Source of the DNA: Rhizobium lentis
GTDB taxonomy: Bacteria > Pseudomonadota > Alphaproteobacteria > Rhizobiales > Rhizobiaceae
NCBI RefSeq assembly: GCF_014200175.1
Contig: NZ_JACHBD010000007.1
Coordinates: 305,230-369,229 of the forward strand
DNA: 64,000 bases
Direction: 5' to 3'
Every line of letters starts with the position of its first letter. Within the stretch, counting starts at the first letter, position 1. Shown here piece after piece: positions 46,578 through 55,829 of the stretch. The notes below the pieces were generated by a model. That model was not told the DNA's origin and ran no database searches. It saw nothing but the letters and a program-made list of their open reading frames with translations. Position numbers and translations under genes: made by a program.

Positions 46578-47402
46578 ATGCGCATGACAAAGTTGTTTCT
46601 GGCGGCCGCTGCGGCAATGGGCGTCCTCCACGCGGTACCGGCATTCGCGCAAGGACCGCAATGTGGCAATACCAGCGCCGGCTTCGACGCCTGGGTTGCC
46701 GATTTCAAGCAGACGGCAGCGGCCAATGGCGTCAGCCAATCGGTGCTCAGCCGCGCCTTCGCCAACGTCAACTACAACAAGCCGACGATCGCCGCCGACC
46801 GCGGCCAGAAAAGCTTCAAGCTCTCCTTCGACGCCTTCATGCAGAAGCGCGGCGGTGCCGCCGTCATTTCCCGGGGTCGTTCGATGAAGGCGGCCAATCA
46901 GGCCCTTTTTGCCTCGATCGAACGCCGCTTCGGCGTTCCCGCCGGCCCGCTGATCGCCATCTGGGGCATGGAGACCGGTTTTGGCAGCTATATGGGCAAC
47001 CAGCATACGCTGTCGGCTGTTTCGACCCTTGCCTATGACTGCCGTCGTTCCGAATATTTCACCGACCAGCTTTATGCCGCGCTCCAGCTCGTCTCGGAGG
47101 GGTATCTGAGCCCGCAGGCCAAGGGTGCCGCCCATGGTGAAATCGGCCAGACGCAGTTCCTGCCGAGGAACGTCGTGCGTTTCGGCGCCGACGGCGACGG
47201 CGATGGCCGTGTCGACATGGTGGGTTCCCGCGCCGATGCGCTGGCCTCGACCGCCAATTTTCTCAAGGGCCACGGCTGGCAGGCCGGCGCCGGCTATCAG
47301 CCGGGAGAGCCGAATTTCGCTGCCATCCAGGGCTGGAACGCGGCCAGCGTCTATCAGCAGGCGATTGCCTATATCGGCCAGCAGATCGACGGCGGCAGAT
47401 AG
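46578..47402 (+). CDS. Lytic murein transglycosylase, MltB-like (GH103)
   Basis: A 274-residue exported enzyme cleaving the MurNAc-GlcNAc bond with 1,6-anhydro formation. A signal peptide ends at AVPAFA (residue 24). The catalytic glutamate is E132 in IAIWGMETGFGSYMG, followed by STLAYDCRRSEYF, EIGQTQFLPRNVVRFGADGD (substrate groove) and DALASTANFLKGHGWQAG, all typical of soluble MltB. There is no lipobox, so it is a soluble periplasmic form. It stands alone, with a terminator at 47432. Confidence 0.93.
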   Translation: MRMTKLFLAAAAAMGVLHAVPAFAQGPQCGNTSAGFDAWVADFKQTAAANGVSQSVLSRAFANVNYNKPTIAADRGQKSFKLSFDAFMQKRGGAAVISRGRSMKAANQALFASIERRFGVPAGPLIAIWGMETGFGSYMGNQHTLSAVSTLAYDCRRSEYFTDQLYAALQLVSEGYLSPQAKGAAHGEIGQTQFLPRNVVRFGADGDGDGRVDMVGSRADALASTANFLKGHGWQAGAGYQPGEPNFAAIQGWNAASVYQQAIAYIGQQIDGGR

Positions 47403-47431
47403 GCCTTCATTTGGCAACGATCCCGCAAAAG

Positions 47432-47456
47432 CGCCGCGGCAAGATGCGGCGTTTTT
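47432..47456 (+). terminator. Rho-independent terminator of the transglycosylase gene
   Basis: CGCCGC and GCGGCG pair around an 8-nt loop, followed by TTTTT. It abuts the end of the convergent GGDEF gene. Confidence 0.8.
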
Positions 47457-49075
47457 CATAGGCGGGAATCGAAACCACCGCCGGAGGCCGTCTTGCGGCG
47501 TTCCTCTTGCGGCGGAGCCGGAACGACCGGCCCCGAAACGACGCAGTTGCGGCCGGAGGCCTTGGCGGCGTAAAGCGCCAGATCTGCGCGTTTGACAAGA
47601 TCCTCGAAGCTCCGGCTGGCGCCATCGTTTGCCCGGCCGGCGCATCCGAAACTCGCCGTCACCTTGAGCAGATCGCCGCTCGGTAAAGGGATTTCCGCCA
47701 TCTCGATCGCCAGCCGCACCCGCTCGGCGACGATGGCAGCGTCGGCTGGTATCGAATCGGGCAGAAGCGCCAGGAACTCCTCGCCGCCATGACGCACCAG
47801 CAGATCGAAGGAGCGGAAATTCTGGCGCGCGATGCCCGCGACATGGCGAAGCACGGCGTCGCCGGCATCATGACCGTTGACATCGTTGATCTTCTTGAAA
47901 TGATCGAGATCGAACAGCACGACGGATATCCAGCGTGACCCGTGTTCGGCCTGGGTGAGAAGCGCCGATGCGGCGACCTCGAAGCCGCGCCTGTTATACA
48001 GGCCGGTCAAGAGGTCGGTCTGGGCAGCGTTGCGCAACTCCGCCACCAGCGCCTCCCGATCCTGCGTCAGCCGGTCGATCAGGCGCAAACCCCTTGCCGC
48101 CAGCACCATCACCAATGTCGCGAGGATCAGCAGACCAGCGCATAGCGCCAGGATCCGCGTCAAATGCAGGTGCGAACGCGTCGAAAAGTTCTCGCCGGTG
48201 TCGTGAATATCTCGGGCGGCCTCGATCATCTTCTGCTGCAGGAAGCTCATGCGTTCGTTCTGCGCCGTGGCCCAGACGTCACGTATTGCGCGCGTCGGCC
48301 GCGATCCGGCGAGGATCGCATCGGTGATGGCATTCGCCTTCACCTGGCTGCTGCGACCGAGATAGCCGACGATATCGCGCACGATCGGCGCCGCGGAGTG
48401 GAAGACCATGTGGTCCATACCCTCGCCGATCATCACTTTTCCCTGCACCAACAGCTCCACCGGAAATCTGGCGGAAGGGCCCCGTTCAAGATAACGCGTG
48501 CCAATCCCGGTGATCAGCCTTTCGCCGTAGTAGGTCAGCATGATGCCCATCAGCTGGTTGGATTTCTCGAGCAGCACCGGATCGTTGATCAGCGGGGAGA
48601 GCGCATCGACGACGGCAAGCTGCTTGAGAGCTGCGTACCAGTAGATGGCACCGGGATCGCCCCCGGCATAGCGACCCTGGTCGACGGCGCTTCGGGCGGC
48701 GACGATGCGGCTATAGGCGAGGCCGAGAGCCGATAATTCGTCCACGAGCCCTTCATCGAACGCCTCGCGGGAAGGCAGGCTGGCGTAAAAAGCTCGGCGT
48801 TCGTTGTCGAGCGTCGCCCGGCTGCGCTGCATGTCGATCGCGTTCCTGCTGCTGGGATGGGCGAGATAGCGGCGCGTGGCGCCGATTTCACTCAGGATCT
48901 CCGTGGCGGCGATGGACCCGCCGCGGGCAAGCACGTCGGCGAACTGCCGGTCTTTCTCGAGGTTCCGGTATTGTGTCAGCGAAGTCCGGATGACGACGAC
49001 GCCTTCGATGAGCATGAAGACGAAGGGCAGCAAGATGGCCGCCAGAATAACCTTTTTGATGGTTTCGAACTTCAT
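47456..49075 (-). CDS. Diguanylate cyclase with periplasmic NIT-like sensor
   Basis: A 539-residue membrane protein. One helix at residues ~10-32 (KVILAAILLPFVFMLIEGVV) and another near 310-330 (LALCAGLLILATLVMVLAA) flank a ~270-residue all-helical periplasmic domain resembling the nitrate/nitrite-sensing NIT fold. The C-terminal GGDEF domain starts at DLLTGLYNRRGF and has VRHGGEEFLAL, a functional GGEEF active site, with an RSFD (RxxD) inhibitory site five residues before it. It should make c-di-GMP with feedback inhibition. The ligand is unknown. ATG 49075 is chosen; TTG 49081 is possible. Confidence 0.9.
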   Translation of the reverse strand: MKFETIKKVILAAILLPFVFMLIEGVVVIRTSLTQYRNLEKDRQFADVLARGGSIAATEILSEIGATRRYLAHPSSRNAIDMQRSRATLDNERRAFYASLPSREAFDEGLVDELSALGLAYSRIVAARSAVDQGRYAGGDPGAIYWYAALKQLAVVDALSPLINDPVLLEKSNQLMGIMLTYYGERLITGIGTRYLERGPSARFPVELLVQGKVMIGEGMDHMVFHSAAPIVRDIVGYLGRSSQVKANAITDAILAGSRPTRAIRDVWATAQNERMSFLQQKMIEAARDIHDTGENFSTRSHLHLTRILALCAGLLILATLVMVLAARGLRLIDRLTQDREALVAELRNAAQTDLLTGLYNRRGFEVAASALLTQAEHGSRWISVVLFDLDHFKKINDVNGHDAGDAVLRHVAGIARQNFRSFDLLVRHGGEEFLALLPDSIPADAAIVAERVRLAIEMAEIPLPSGDLLKVTASFGCAGRANDGASRSFEDLVKRADLALYAAKASGRNCVVSGPVVPAPPQEERRKTASGGGFDSRL

Positions 49076-49169
49076 CGCCAATCGCCACGGTGATCAAGAC
49101 GTCGGTCGTGCGCGACCAATTCAGGGAGGTTAACAGCAATCCTTAAAAAACTGATAAACCCGTTGATCC

Positions 49170-49811
49170 CTAAATCTCGGGGCGAATGAAATCACGCGTT
49201 TCGGCGTCCATGACCCAGAGTTCACCCGTCGATATGTCGAACCAGGCGCCGTGGAGATGCATTTTTCCCGCTTCCTCGAGCGCCTTGATATCGGGAAAGC
49301 TTCTGAGATTGTCGATCGAATTGCGGATCGAGACACGCTCCAGCGCCGTCTGCCGCTCGGCAGCCGTCATCACATCATTGCTCTGGATCTGCTCGGCTGC
49401 CGGTTTGACCAGCGACATCCAGCGACCGATGAAATCGCCCGGCGACAACGGCTCGGCATTCGGATCCAGTGCTGCTCGGATACCGCCGCAGCGGCCGTGG
49501 CCCATCACCACGATATCCGAGACCTTCAGCGCCTGCACGGCAAATTCGAGCGCGGCCGACGTCGAATGGAAATGACCGTCCGGCTCGTAGGGCGGCACCA
49601 TATTGGCAACGTTGCGGATAACGAAAAGCTCGCCCGGGCCGGCATCGAAGATCAGCTCGGGAGCCGCACGTGAATCCGAACAGGCAATCACCAGCGTACT
49701 GGGACTTTGACCGTTTTCGGCCAGTTGCCGATATCGGTCACGGGCGTCGGCGTAACGCCCGTTCATAAAGTTGCGATAGCCGTCCAGAAGGGTGTTTGGG
49801 AAACGCTGCAT
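49170..49811 (-). CDS. Beta-class carbonic anhydrase
   Basis: A 213-residue zinc enzyme hydrating CO2. Zinc ligands C44, H105 and C108 lie in VIACSDSRAAPE and VVMGHGRCGGIRAAL, and the D46/R48 dyad is present. There is no signal peptide, so it is cytosolic, supplying bicarbonate for carboxylases. The ATG at 49811 has only a weak ribosome-binding sequence. It is separated from pdxY by 71 nt on the same strand and could be co-transcribed. Confidence 0.95.
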   Translation of the reverse strand: MQRFPNTLLDGYRNFMNGRYADARDRYRQLAENGQSPSTLVIACSDSRAAPELIFDAGPGELFVIRNVANMVPPYEPDGHFHSTSAALEFAVQALKVSDIVVMGHGRCGGIRAALDPNAEPLSPGDFIGRWMSLVKPAAEQIQSNDVMTAAERQTALERVSIRNSIDNLRSFPDIKALEEAGKMHLHGAWFDISTGELWVMDAETRDFIRPEI

Positions 49812-49882
49812 GCTAGTGAATTACCGCGCGCGGAAGACAAGATCAACTGCTGCACCGCAAAATGAGCATTCTGGAAGATGCG

Positions 49883-50758
49883 TCATTTTTTCTGCCGCTG
49901 CGCCGGGTGGACGAGCCGACGCATCTGCACCATGGCCATCGGCGTCGAAAGGCTGGACGCGTCGCTTGCCAGCATCAACTCGTTGCTGCCGCGCTTGACG
50001 GCACGCGCGAGCACTTCGAACACGCTGGCGGTGGCAAGCTGCAACGCCTTTTCATCCTCGAGGCCGGACAGCAGGCGCGACAGAAAAACCGCGGCGAGCA
50101 GGTCGCCGAGACCATTCGGCGGGTTCTCGACAACGCGGTGCTCGGCAAGAAGCGCGTGACGACCGGAGAGGTAGAGATTGCCGGTGCCGCCCGCCATCAT
50201 CGGCACCGCCGAGGTGACGAGCATACGCGACGGTCCGAGCGCCAACGCCGCCTCCATGATCGCGCTATTGTCGTCAAGTGCTGCTCCCGACAGCCAGGCG
50301 AGCTCGTAGCGGTTCGGCGTCGCCAGCGAAGCGAGCGGGATGAGATGGTCACGAATGGCCTCGGCCGTGGCTTCCGGCACGTAGAGCCCGCCGAGGTCGC
50401 CCATGACAGGATCGCAGACATAGAGCAGTTCGGGATTGTTTTGCCGGAGAGCAGCGATCAGCCGGGCGATGGAGCGCGCCTGGGCGGCATTGCCGAAATA
50501 GCCCGAAAGCACCGCCCGGACTTCACCGATCCAGGGCGCACGGATCAGATCGTCGATCGCTGCGTCGAAATCGGCTTCCGCAAATGTCAGTCGCGTCGAA
50601 CGGCCATGGCCGGGATGCCAGGGCAAAACGACGGTCGGCAGCGCCCAGACCGGATGGCCGAGCGTCTCCAGCGCAAACACCGCCGCCCGGTTGCCCACCG
50701 AGCCGCGCACGACATGGCTGGAAATGACGATGACTGCGCCCGCTGCATTTTCCGACAT
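49883..50758 (-). CDS. pdxY: Pyridoxal kinase PdxY
   Basis: A 291-residue ribokinase-superfamily kinase that phosphorylates pyridoxal in the vitamin B6 salvage pathway. Motifs are VISSHVVRGSVGNRAAVFAL (substrate loop), VLSGYFGNAAQ, YVCDPVMGDLGGLYVPE, ATPNRYELAWLSG and the ATP-site ENPPNGLGDLLAAVFLSRLL with the catalytic aspartate (GLGD; the usual GTGD). It is divergent from the glutamate dehydrogenase gene, with a 271-nt shared upstream region. Confidence 0.92.
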   Translation of the reverse strand: MSENAAGAVIVISSHVVRGSVGNRAAVFALETLGHPVWALPTVVLPWHPGHGRSTRLTFAEADFDAAIDDLIRAPWIGEVRAVLSGYFGNAAQARSIARLIAALRQNNPELLYVCDPVMGDLGGLYVPEATAEAIRDHLIPLASLATPNRYELAWLSGAALDDNSAIMEAALALGPSRMLVTSAVPMMAGGTGNLYLSGRHALLAEHRVVENPPNGLGDLLAAVFLSRLLSGLEDEKALQLATASVFEVLARAVKRGSNELMLASDASSLSTPMAMVQMRRLVHPAQRQKK

Positions 50759-51029
50759 GATACCGAAGTCCGAATGATGATGGCGTTTGATGATCTTTTT
50801 GACGCTGCGCTGTCAACCATTCTTCACGTGAGCATGGAAATGTGCGGCGGAGGAAAAAAGAGGGCCGTCCACGTTTGTTTTGGCTACGAAAATCGGAAAA
50901 ATCCCCGACAATTTCCCATTTCCGACGTCAAAAAGCATCAAAACCATCCCGCTGGCCCCCATTTTAGAGATTTTTTCGAAGAATCTTCTGCTAGCTTGCA
51001 GAAAATCAGTCCATTGCGGGAGGCGATCC

Positions 51030-54000
51030 ATGGCTGCCAGAAACAATCCGAAACGAGAAAAACAGATTGAAGGCGCGCGAAAGATCGCCAACGAGAGGGG
51101 CGAGGCGCATCTCGATCCGGAAATTCTCTTCGGCCGGGCAAGCAATGACGATCTCGAACGGTACACGCCTGAAATGCTGGCGCTTTCTGCCGTACATTCG
51201 GCGAAAGAACTTGCCGCCTGGAACAGCAAGACCCCGCGCGTCAGTATCGACACCATCGGCGGTGTGGCGCCTGACGGCATTGCCGTCTCGGTGCTTTCAG
51301 TCACCGACCGGAATATGCCTTTCCTCTATGAATCGGTGATGGGTGAAGTAACGAGCACCCACCGTGATCTCTTCATGGCCGTGCACCCCATCCTCATAAT
51401 GGAGAAGGGCAAGGCGCCTACGCTCTATTCCGCCGACCAGCCGAGTGATCCCGCGACGCGCGTCAGCCACATCCAGCTTCATATCGCCCCGTTGAATTCC
51501 AGCCAGGCTGCCGATCTCGTCAATCGCATCCAGACCGTGCTTGAACAGGTCCGTCTGTCCGTCTCGGACTGGAAGCCGATGCTTTCCAAGCTCGACGGGG
51601 TGATCGCCGAGCTTTCGGCGAACGCGGCCGGCCGCAGGAAGGCCGAACACGCCGAGGCGGTGGCGTTCCTGACCTGGTTGCGCGACGAGAATTTCACCTT
51701 CCTCGGCATGCGCGAATATATTTATTCCGGCAAAGGTGCCGATGCCAAGGTCGAGCGCGACAAGGGCACGGGCCTCGGCATCCTCTCCAATCCCGATGTT
51801 CTCGTGCTGCGCACCGGCAAGGATGCCGTGACCACGACGCCCGAGATCCTCGCCTTCCTCGACGGCCCCGACTTCCTGATCGTCACCAAGGCGAATGTGA
51901 AATCGATCGTCCATCGCCGCGCCTATATGGATTATGTCGGCGTCAAGCGTTTCGACGCCGGGGGTAATGTCATCGGCGAACTGCGCATCGTCGGCCTCTT
52001 CACCTCGACCGCCTACACCTCGTTCGCCTCGGAAATCCCGCTGCTGCGTTCCAAGATCGAAAAGGTGAAGGAGCATTTCGGCTTCGACCCGATGAGCCAT
52101 TCCGGCCGCATGCTTGATAACACGCTGGAATCCTATCCGCGCGACGATCTTTTCCAGATCGACACGACATTGCTTGCAAGCTTTGCCGAGCAGATCAACG
52201 ACCTGGCCGACCGGCCGCGCGTTCGTGTCCTGCCGCGCATCGACCACTTCGACCGCTTTGTCTCGGTCATCGTCTATGTCCCGCGCGAGGAATATGATTC
52301 GATCGTCCGCGAGCGGATTGGTACCTATCTGAAGACCGTCTATGACGGGCGTGTCTCCGCCTATTACCCGGCTTTCCCCGAAGGCGGCGTGGCGCGCGTG
52401 CATTTCATCATCGGTCGCTCCGGCGGCAAGACGCCACGCATACCGCAAGCCAAGCTCGAGCAGACGATTCGCGAAATCACCGCCCGCTGGGACGACCGCT
52501 TCGAAGCGCTGGCCGGGCCGAAGGCGCCGAAAATATCGGTCGACCAAGCCTTCCAGGATTCCTTCACCCCTGAGGAAACCGTGGCGGACCTCGCCGATAT
52601 CGGCGCCTGCGCCGCCGGCGAGCCGCTCCGCATCCAATTCTATCATCGTCAGGAAGAACGGGGCCGCATCCTTTCGCTGAAGATCTTCCACGCCGGCGGT
52701 CAGCTGGCCCTGTCACGGCGCGTGCCACTTCTCGAGAACCTCGGCTTCAATGTTGTCAGCGAACGCACCTTCGATATCGGGGTGCCGGTCGCCGACGGCC
52801 AAACCAAACTCGTCGTGCTGCATGACATGGAGCTCGAGACCCGTAACGGTCGCGACATCGACCTGCATCGTTATGGCGCCGCCCTCGAGGAAGCCTTCGT
52901 CGCCGCCTTCGCCGGTACGATAGACAATGACAGCTTCAACCGGCTGATCCTTTCGGCCGGGCTCTCGGCGCGTGAGACGAATGTGCTGCGCGCCTATGCG
53001 CGCTATCTCCGCCAGGCCGGTATCGCCTATTCGCAGGACTACATCGCAACGACGCTCGACAAATATCCTGATGTCGCTGCCGCCATTTTCCGGCTGTTCC
53101 ACGACACGCTCGATCCCAAGCTTCCGGAGAAGACCCGGGTGAAGAAGCTCGCCGAGCTGCACCAAGCGATCGAGGCCGAGCTCACCGAGGTGCCGAGCCT
53201 CGACGACGACCGCATCCTGCGCCGCTACGTCAACATCGTCGATGCGACGCTGCGCACCAATTATTTCCAGAAAAACCCTGATGGTTCGCCGAAAGCGATG
53301 CTCGCCTTCAAGCTCGATCCGCATCTGGTCGACGGGCTGCCGCAGCCGAAACCGTTCCGCGAGATGTTCGTCTACGGCGTCGAGGTCGAAGGCGTGCATT
53401 TGCGCTTCGGCAAGGTGGCGCGCGGCGGCCTGCGCTGGTCGGACCGCGCCGAGGATTACCGCACCGAGGTGCTCGGTCTCGTCAAGGCGCAGCAGGTCAA
53501 GAACGCCGTCATCGTGCCGGTCGGCGCCAAGGGCGGCTTCTATCCGAAAAAGCTCCCTGCCGGCGGCAGCCGCGACGAAATCTTCAACGCCGGCCGCGAG
53601 GCCTACAAGACCTATATCCGCACCCTGCTCTCGATCACCGACAATATCTCCGGGGCCGAGATCGTGTCGCCGGCTGATACGGTTAGGCTCGACGGAGACG
53701 ACCCCTATTTCGTCGTCGCTGCCGACAAGGGCACGGCAACCTTCTCCGACACGGCCAATGCGCTGGCGCAGGAAGCCGGCTTTTGGCTGGACGACGCCTT
53801 CGCCTCCGGCGGCTCGGCCGGTTACGACCACAAGAAGATGGGCATCACCGCCCGCGGCGCCTGGGAAACCGTCAAACGCCATTTCCGCGAGATGGACATC
53901 GACATCCAGACGACCCCCTTCACGGTCGCCGGCGTCGGCGACATGTCGGGCGACGTCTTCGGCAACGGCATGCTGCTCTCGCCGAAGATCCGGCTCGTCG

Positions 54001-55805
54001 CCGCCTTCGACCACCGCGACATCATCATCGATCCCGATCCCGACATGGAAAAGACGCTGGCAGAACGCCAGCGGCTTTTCGACCTCCCGCGCTCGAGCTG
54101 GCAGGATTTCGACAGAAACGTGCTTTCGAAAGGAGCGATGATCATTTCCCGCGCAGCGAAATCGGTGACGCTGACGCCGGAAGCGGTCGCTGCGATCGGC
54201 ATCGACAAAGCCGTCGCCACGCCGTTTGAGATCATGACGGCGATCCTGAAGAGTCCGGTCGACCTGCTCTGGTTCGGCGGCATCGGCACCTATGTGAAAG
54301 CGTCGTCCGAAACCGATACCGAGGTCGGTGACCGCGCCAACGACCCCATCCGCATCACGGCGGCGGAGGTGCGCGCCAAGGTGATCGGCGAGGGCGCAAA
54401 CCTCGGCGTCACCCAGAAGGGCCGTATCGCCTACGGTCTCAACGGCGGGCGCTGCAATTCCGACGCGATCGACAACTCGGCCGGCGTCAACACCTCTGAC
54501 GTCGAGGTCAACATCAAGATCGCGTTGGCCGCCGCCATGCATGACGGGCGGCTGACGCGGGCAAAACGCGACCAGCTTCTTTCCTCGATGACCGGCGAAG
54601 TGGCGGCCCTCGTGCTGCGCAACAATTATCTCCAGTCGCTGGCGATCTCGCTGACGGAGCGCAAGGGCACGGCCAACGGCCTGGAACTCGGCCGCTTCAT
54701 GAGCGTGCTCGAGGGGGCCGGTCAGCTGAACCGTAAGGTCGAGACCTTGCCCGACGACCAGACCCTCGCCGAACGTTATACTGCCGGCAAGCCGCTGACG
54801 CGGCCGGAAATCGGCGTGCTGGTCTCCTATGCCAAGATCGTGCTCTTCGACGCGCTCGCCGCAAGCGAGCTACCCGACGACCCCTATTTTGCGTCGACGC
54901 TGTTGAAGTATTTCCCCGTCAAAATGCAGAAGTCGAACGCCGGCGATATCGCCAGCCACCGTCTGCGGCGTGAAATCATCGCGACCGTGCTTGCCAACGA
55001 AGCGATCAACCGCGGCGGGCCCAGCTTCATCGTCGCCATGATGGACGCCACGGCGGCTTCGGCGCCGGAAGTGGTGCGCGCTGCAATCGTTGCCCGCGAT
55101 GGTTTCGATCTCACCCGGCTCTGGGCCGAGACGGATGCACTCGACGGTACGATATCGGGCGAGGTGCAGAACCGAATCTACGAGGAAATCAGCCACAGCT
55201 TTATCGTGCTCACGCGGCTGCTGTTGAAAACCGCCATGACCAAGGCCGATATGGCGGAGGTGATTAGCCGGCTGCAGGCGGCCCTGAAGAAGCTGAGGCC
55301 TTCTTTCGCCGAGCAGGCAGCCGCCGATGCTGCGGCACGCCAGGCGGAATATGCCCAGGCAGGTGTGCCGGAAAAGCTAGCTGCCGAGATCGCCGACCTC
55401 CAGAGCTTCGCGCTGGTGCCGGAGATCATGCAGATTGCCGAGCGCACCGGCGAGCCGCTGGTGCGTGCGGCCGAGAATTATTTCGCAGTGTCGAAGACCT
55501 TCCGGATTGCCCGGCTGCTGGCGGCCGGTGGCCGGATCCTCACCTCCGACCACTACGAAAATCTGGCGCTTGCCCGCAGCATTGACCAGATCGCCAGCGC
55601 CCGGCGCGACATCGTCATCTCGGCCCTTTCCGACCACGGCAAGGAAAAGCTGCCCGTCCAGGCCTGGCATGCCCACGATCGTGTCCGCATCAACCGCATC
55701 GTCGAGGAGCTTTCGAGCCTCAGCGACAGCGGCGACCCCAATCTCGCGCGTATTACCGTGGCTGCAGGTATCCTGACCGATCTTGCGCGCGACCGGGCGA
55801 GGTGA
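51030..55805 (+). CDS. NAD-dependent glutamate dehydrogenase, large (GDH-180 class)
   Basis: A 1591-residue enzyme oxidising glutamate to 2-oxoglutarate and ammonium with NAD, used for growth on amino acids. A long N-terminal regulatory part with ACT-like segments (residues ~1-720) precedes the catalytic core. The core has KVARGGLRWSDRAEDYRTEV, VKNAVIVPVGAKGGFYPKK (glutamate-binding and catalytic lysines), GYDHKKMGITARGAWETVKR and TVAGVGDMSGDVFGNGMLLS (NAD fold). A helical C-terminal domain follows. ATG 51030 with GGAGG 6 nt upstream is chosen; the open frame upstream lacks coding character. It is followed 24 nt later by an MFS gene. Confidence 0.96.
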   Translation: MAARNNPKREKQIEGARKIANERGEAHLDPEILFGRASNDDLERYTPEMLALSAVHSAKELAAWNSKTPRVSIDTIGGVAPDGIAVSVLSVTDRNMPFLYESVMGEVTSTHRDLFMAVHPILIMEKGKAPTLYSADQPSDPATRVSHIQLHIAPLNSSQAADLVNRIQTVLEQVRLSVSDWKPMLSKLDGVIAELSANAAGRRKAEHAEAVAFLTWLRDENFTFLGMREYIYSGKGADAKVERDKGTGLGILSNPDVLVLRTGKDAVTTTPEILAFLDGPDFLIVTKANVKSIVHRRAYMDYVGVKRFDAGGNVIGELRIVGLFTSTAYTSFASEIPLLRSKIEKVKEHFGFDPMSHSGRMLDNTLESYPRDDLFQIDTTLLASFAEQINDLADRPRVRVLPRIDHFDRFVSVIVYVPREEYDSIVRERIGTYLKTVYDGRVSAYYPAFPEGGVARVHFIIGRSGGKTPRIPQAKLEQTIREITARWDDRFEALAGPKAPKISVDQAFQDSFTPEETVADLADIGACAAGEPLRIQFYHRQEERGRILSLKIFHAGGQLALSRRVPLLENLGFNVVSERTFDIGVPVADGQTKLVVLHDMELETRNGRDIDLHRYGAALEEAFVAAFAGTIDNDSFNRLILSAGLSARETNVLRAYARYLRQAGIAYSQDYIATTLDKYPDVAAAIFRLFHDTLDPKLPEKTRVKKLAELHQAIEAELTEVPSLDDDRILRRYVNIVDATLRTNYFQKNPDGSPKAMLAFKLDPHLVDGLPQPKPFREMFVYGVEVEGVHLRFGKVARGGLRWSDRAEDYRTEVLGLVKAQQVKNAVIVPVGAKGGFYPKKLPAGGSRDEIFNAGREAYKTYIRTLLSITDNISGAEIVSPADTVRLDGDDPYFVVAADKGTATFSDTANALAQEAGFWLDDAFASGGSAGYDHKKMGITARGAWETVKRHFREMDIDIQTTPFTVAGVGDMSGDVFGNGMLLSPKIRLVAAFDHRDIIIDPDPDMEKTLAERQRLFDLPRSSWQDFDRNVLSKGAMIISRAAKSVTLTPEAVAAIGIDKAVATPFEIMTAILKSPVDLLWFGGIGTYVKASSETDTEVGDRANDPIRITAAEVRAKVIGEGANLGVTQKGRIAYGLNGGRCNSDAIDNSAGVNTSDVEVNIKIALAAAMHDGRLTRAKRDQLLSSMTGEVAALVLRNNYLQSLAISLTERKGTANGLELGRFMSVLEGAGQLNRKVETLPDDQTLAERYTAGKPLTRPEIGVLVSYAKIVLFDALAASELPDDPYFASTLLKYFPVKMQKSNAGDIASHRLRREIIATVLANEAINRGGPSFIVAMMDATAASAPEVVRAAIVARDGFDLTRLWAETDALDGTISGEVQNRIYEEISHSFIVLTRLLLKTAMTKADMAEVISRLQAALKKLRPSFAEQAAADAAARQAEYAQAGVPEKLAAEIADLQSFALVPEIMQIAERTGEPLVRAAENYFAVSKTFRIARLLAAGGRILTSDHYENLALARSIDQIASARRDIVISALSDHGKEKLPVQAWHAHDRVRINRIVEELSSLSDSGDPNLARITVAAGILTDLARDRAR

Positions 55806-55829
55806 GACAGTCCGCCAAAACAGGAGCGG

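Noticed and set aside
49125..49145. CtrA-like site TTAA...TTAA near the GGDEF gene
   Set aside because: The spacing is 9 nt instead of 7 and the trailing base is wrong.
50880..51029. N-terminal extension of the glutamate dehydrogenase frame
   Set aside because: It is AT-richer, has no ribosome-binding site and does not look like the family start; ATG 51030 has GGAGG.
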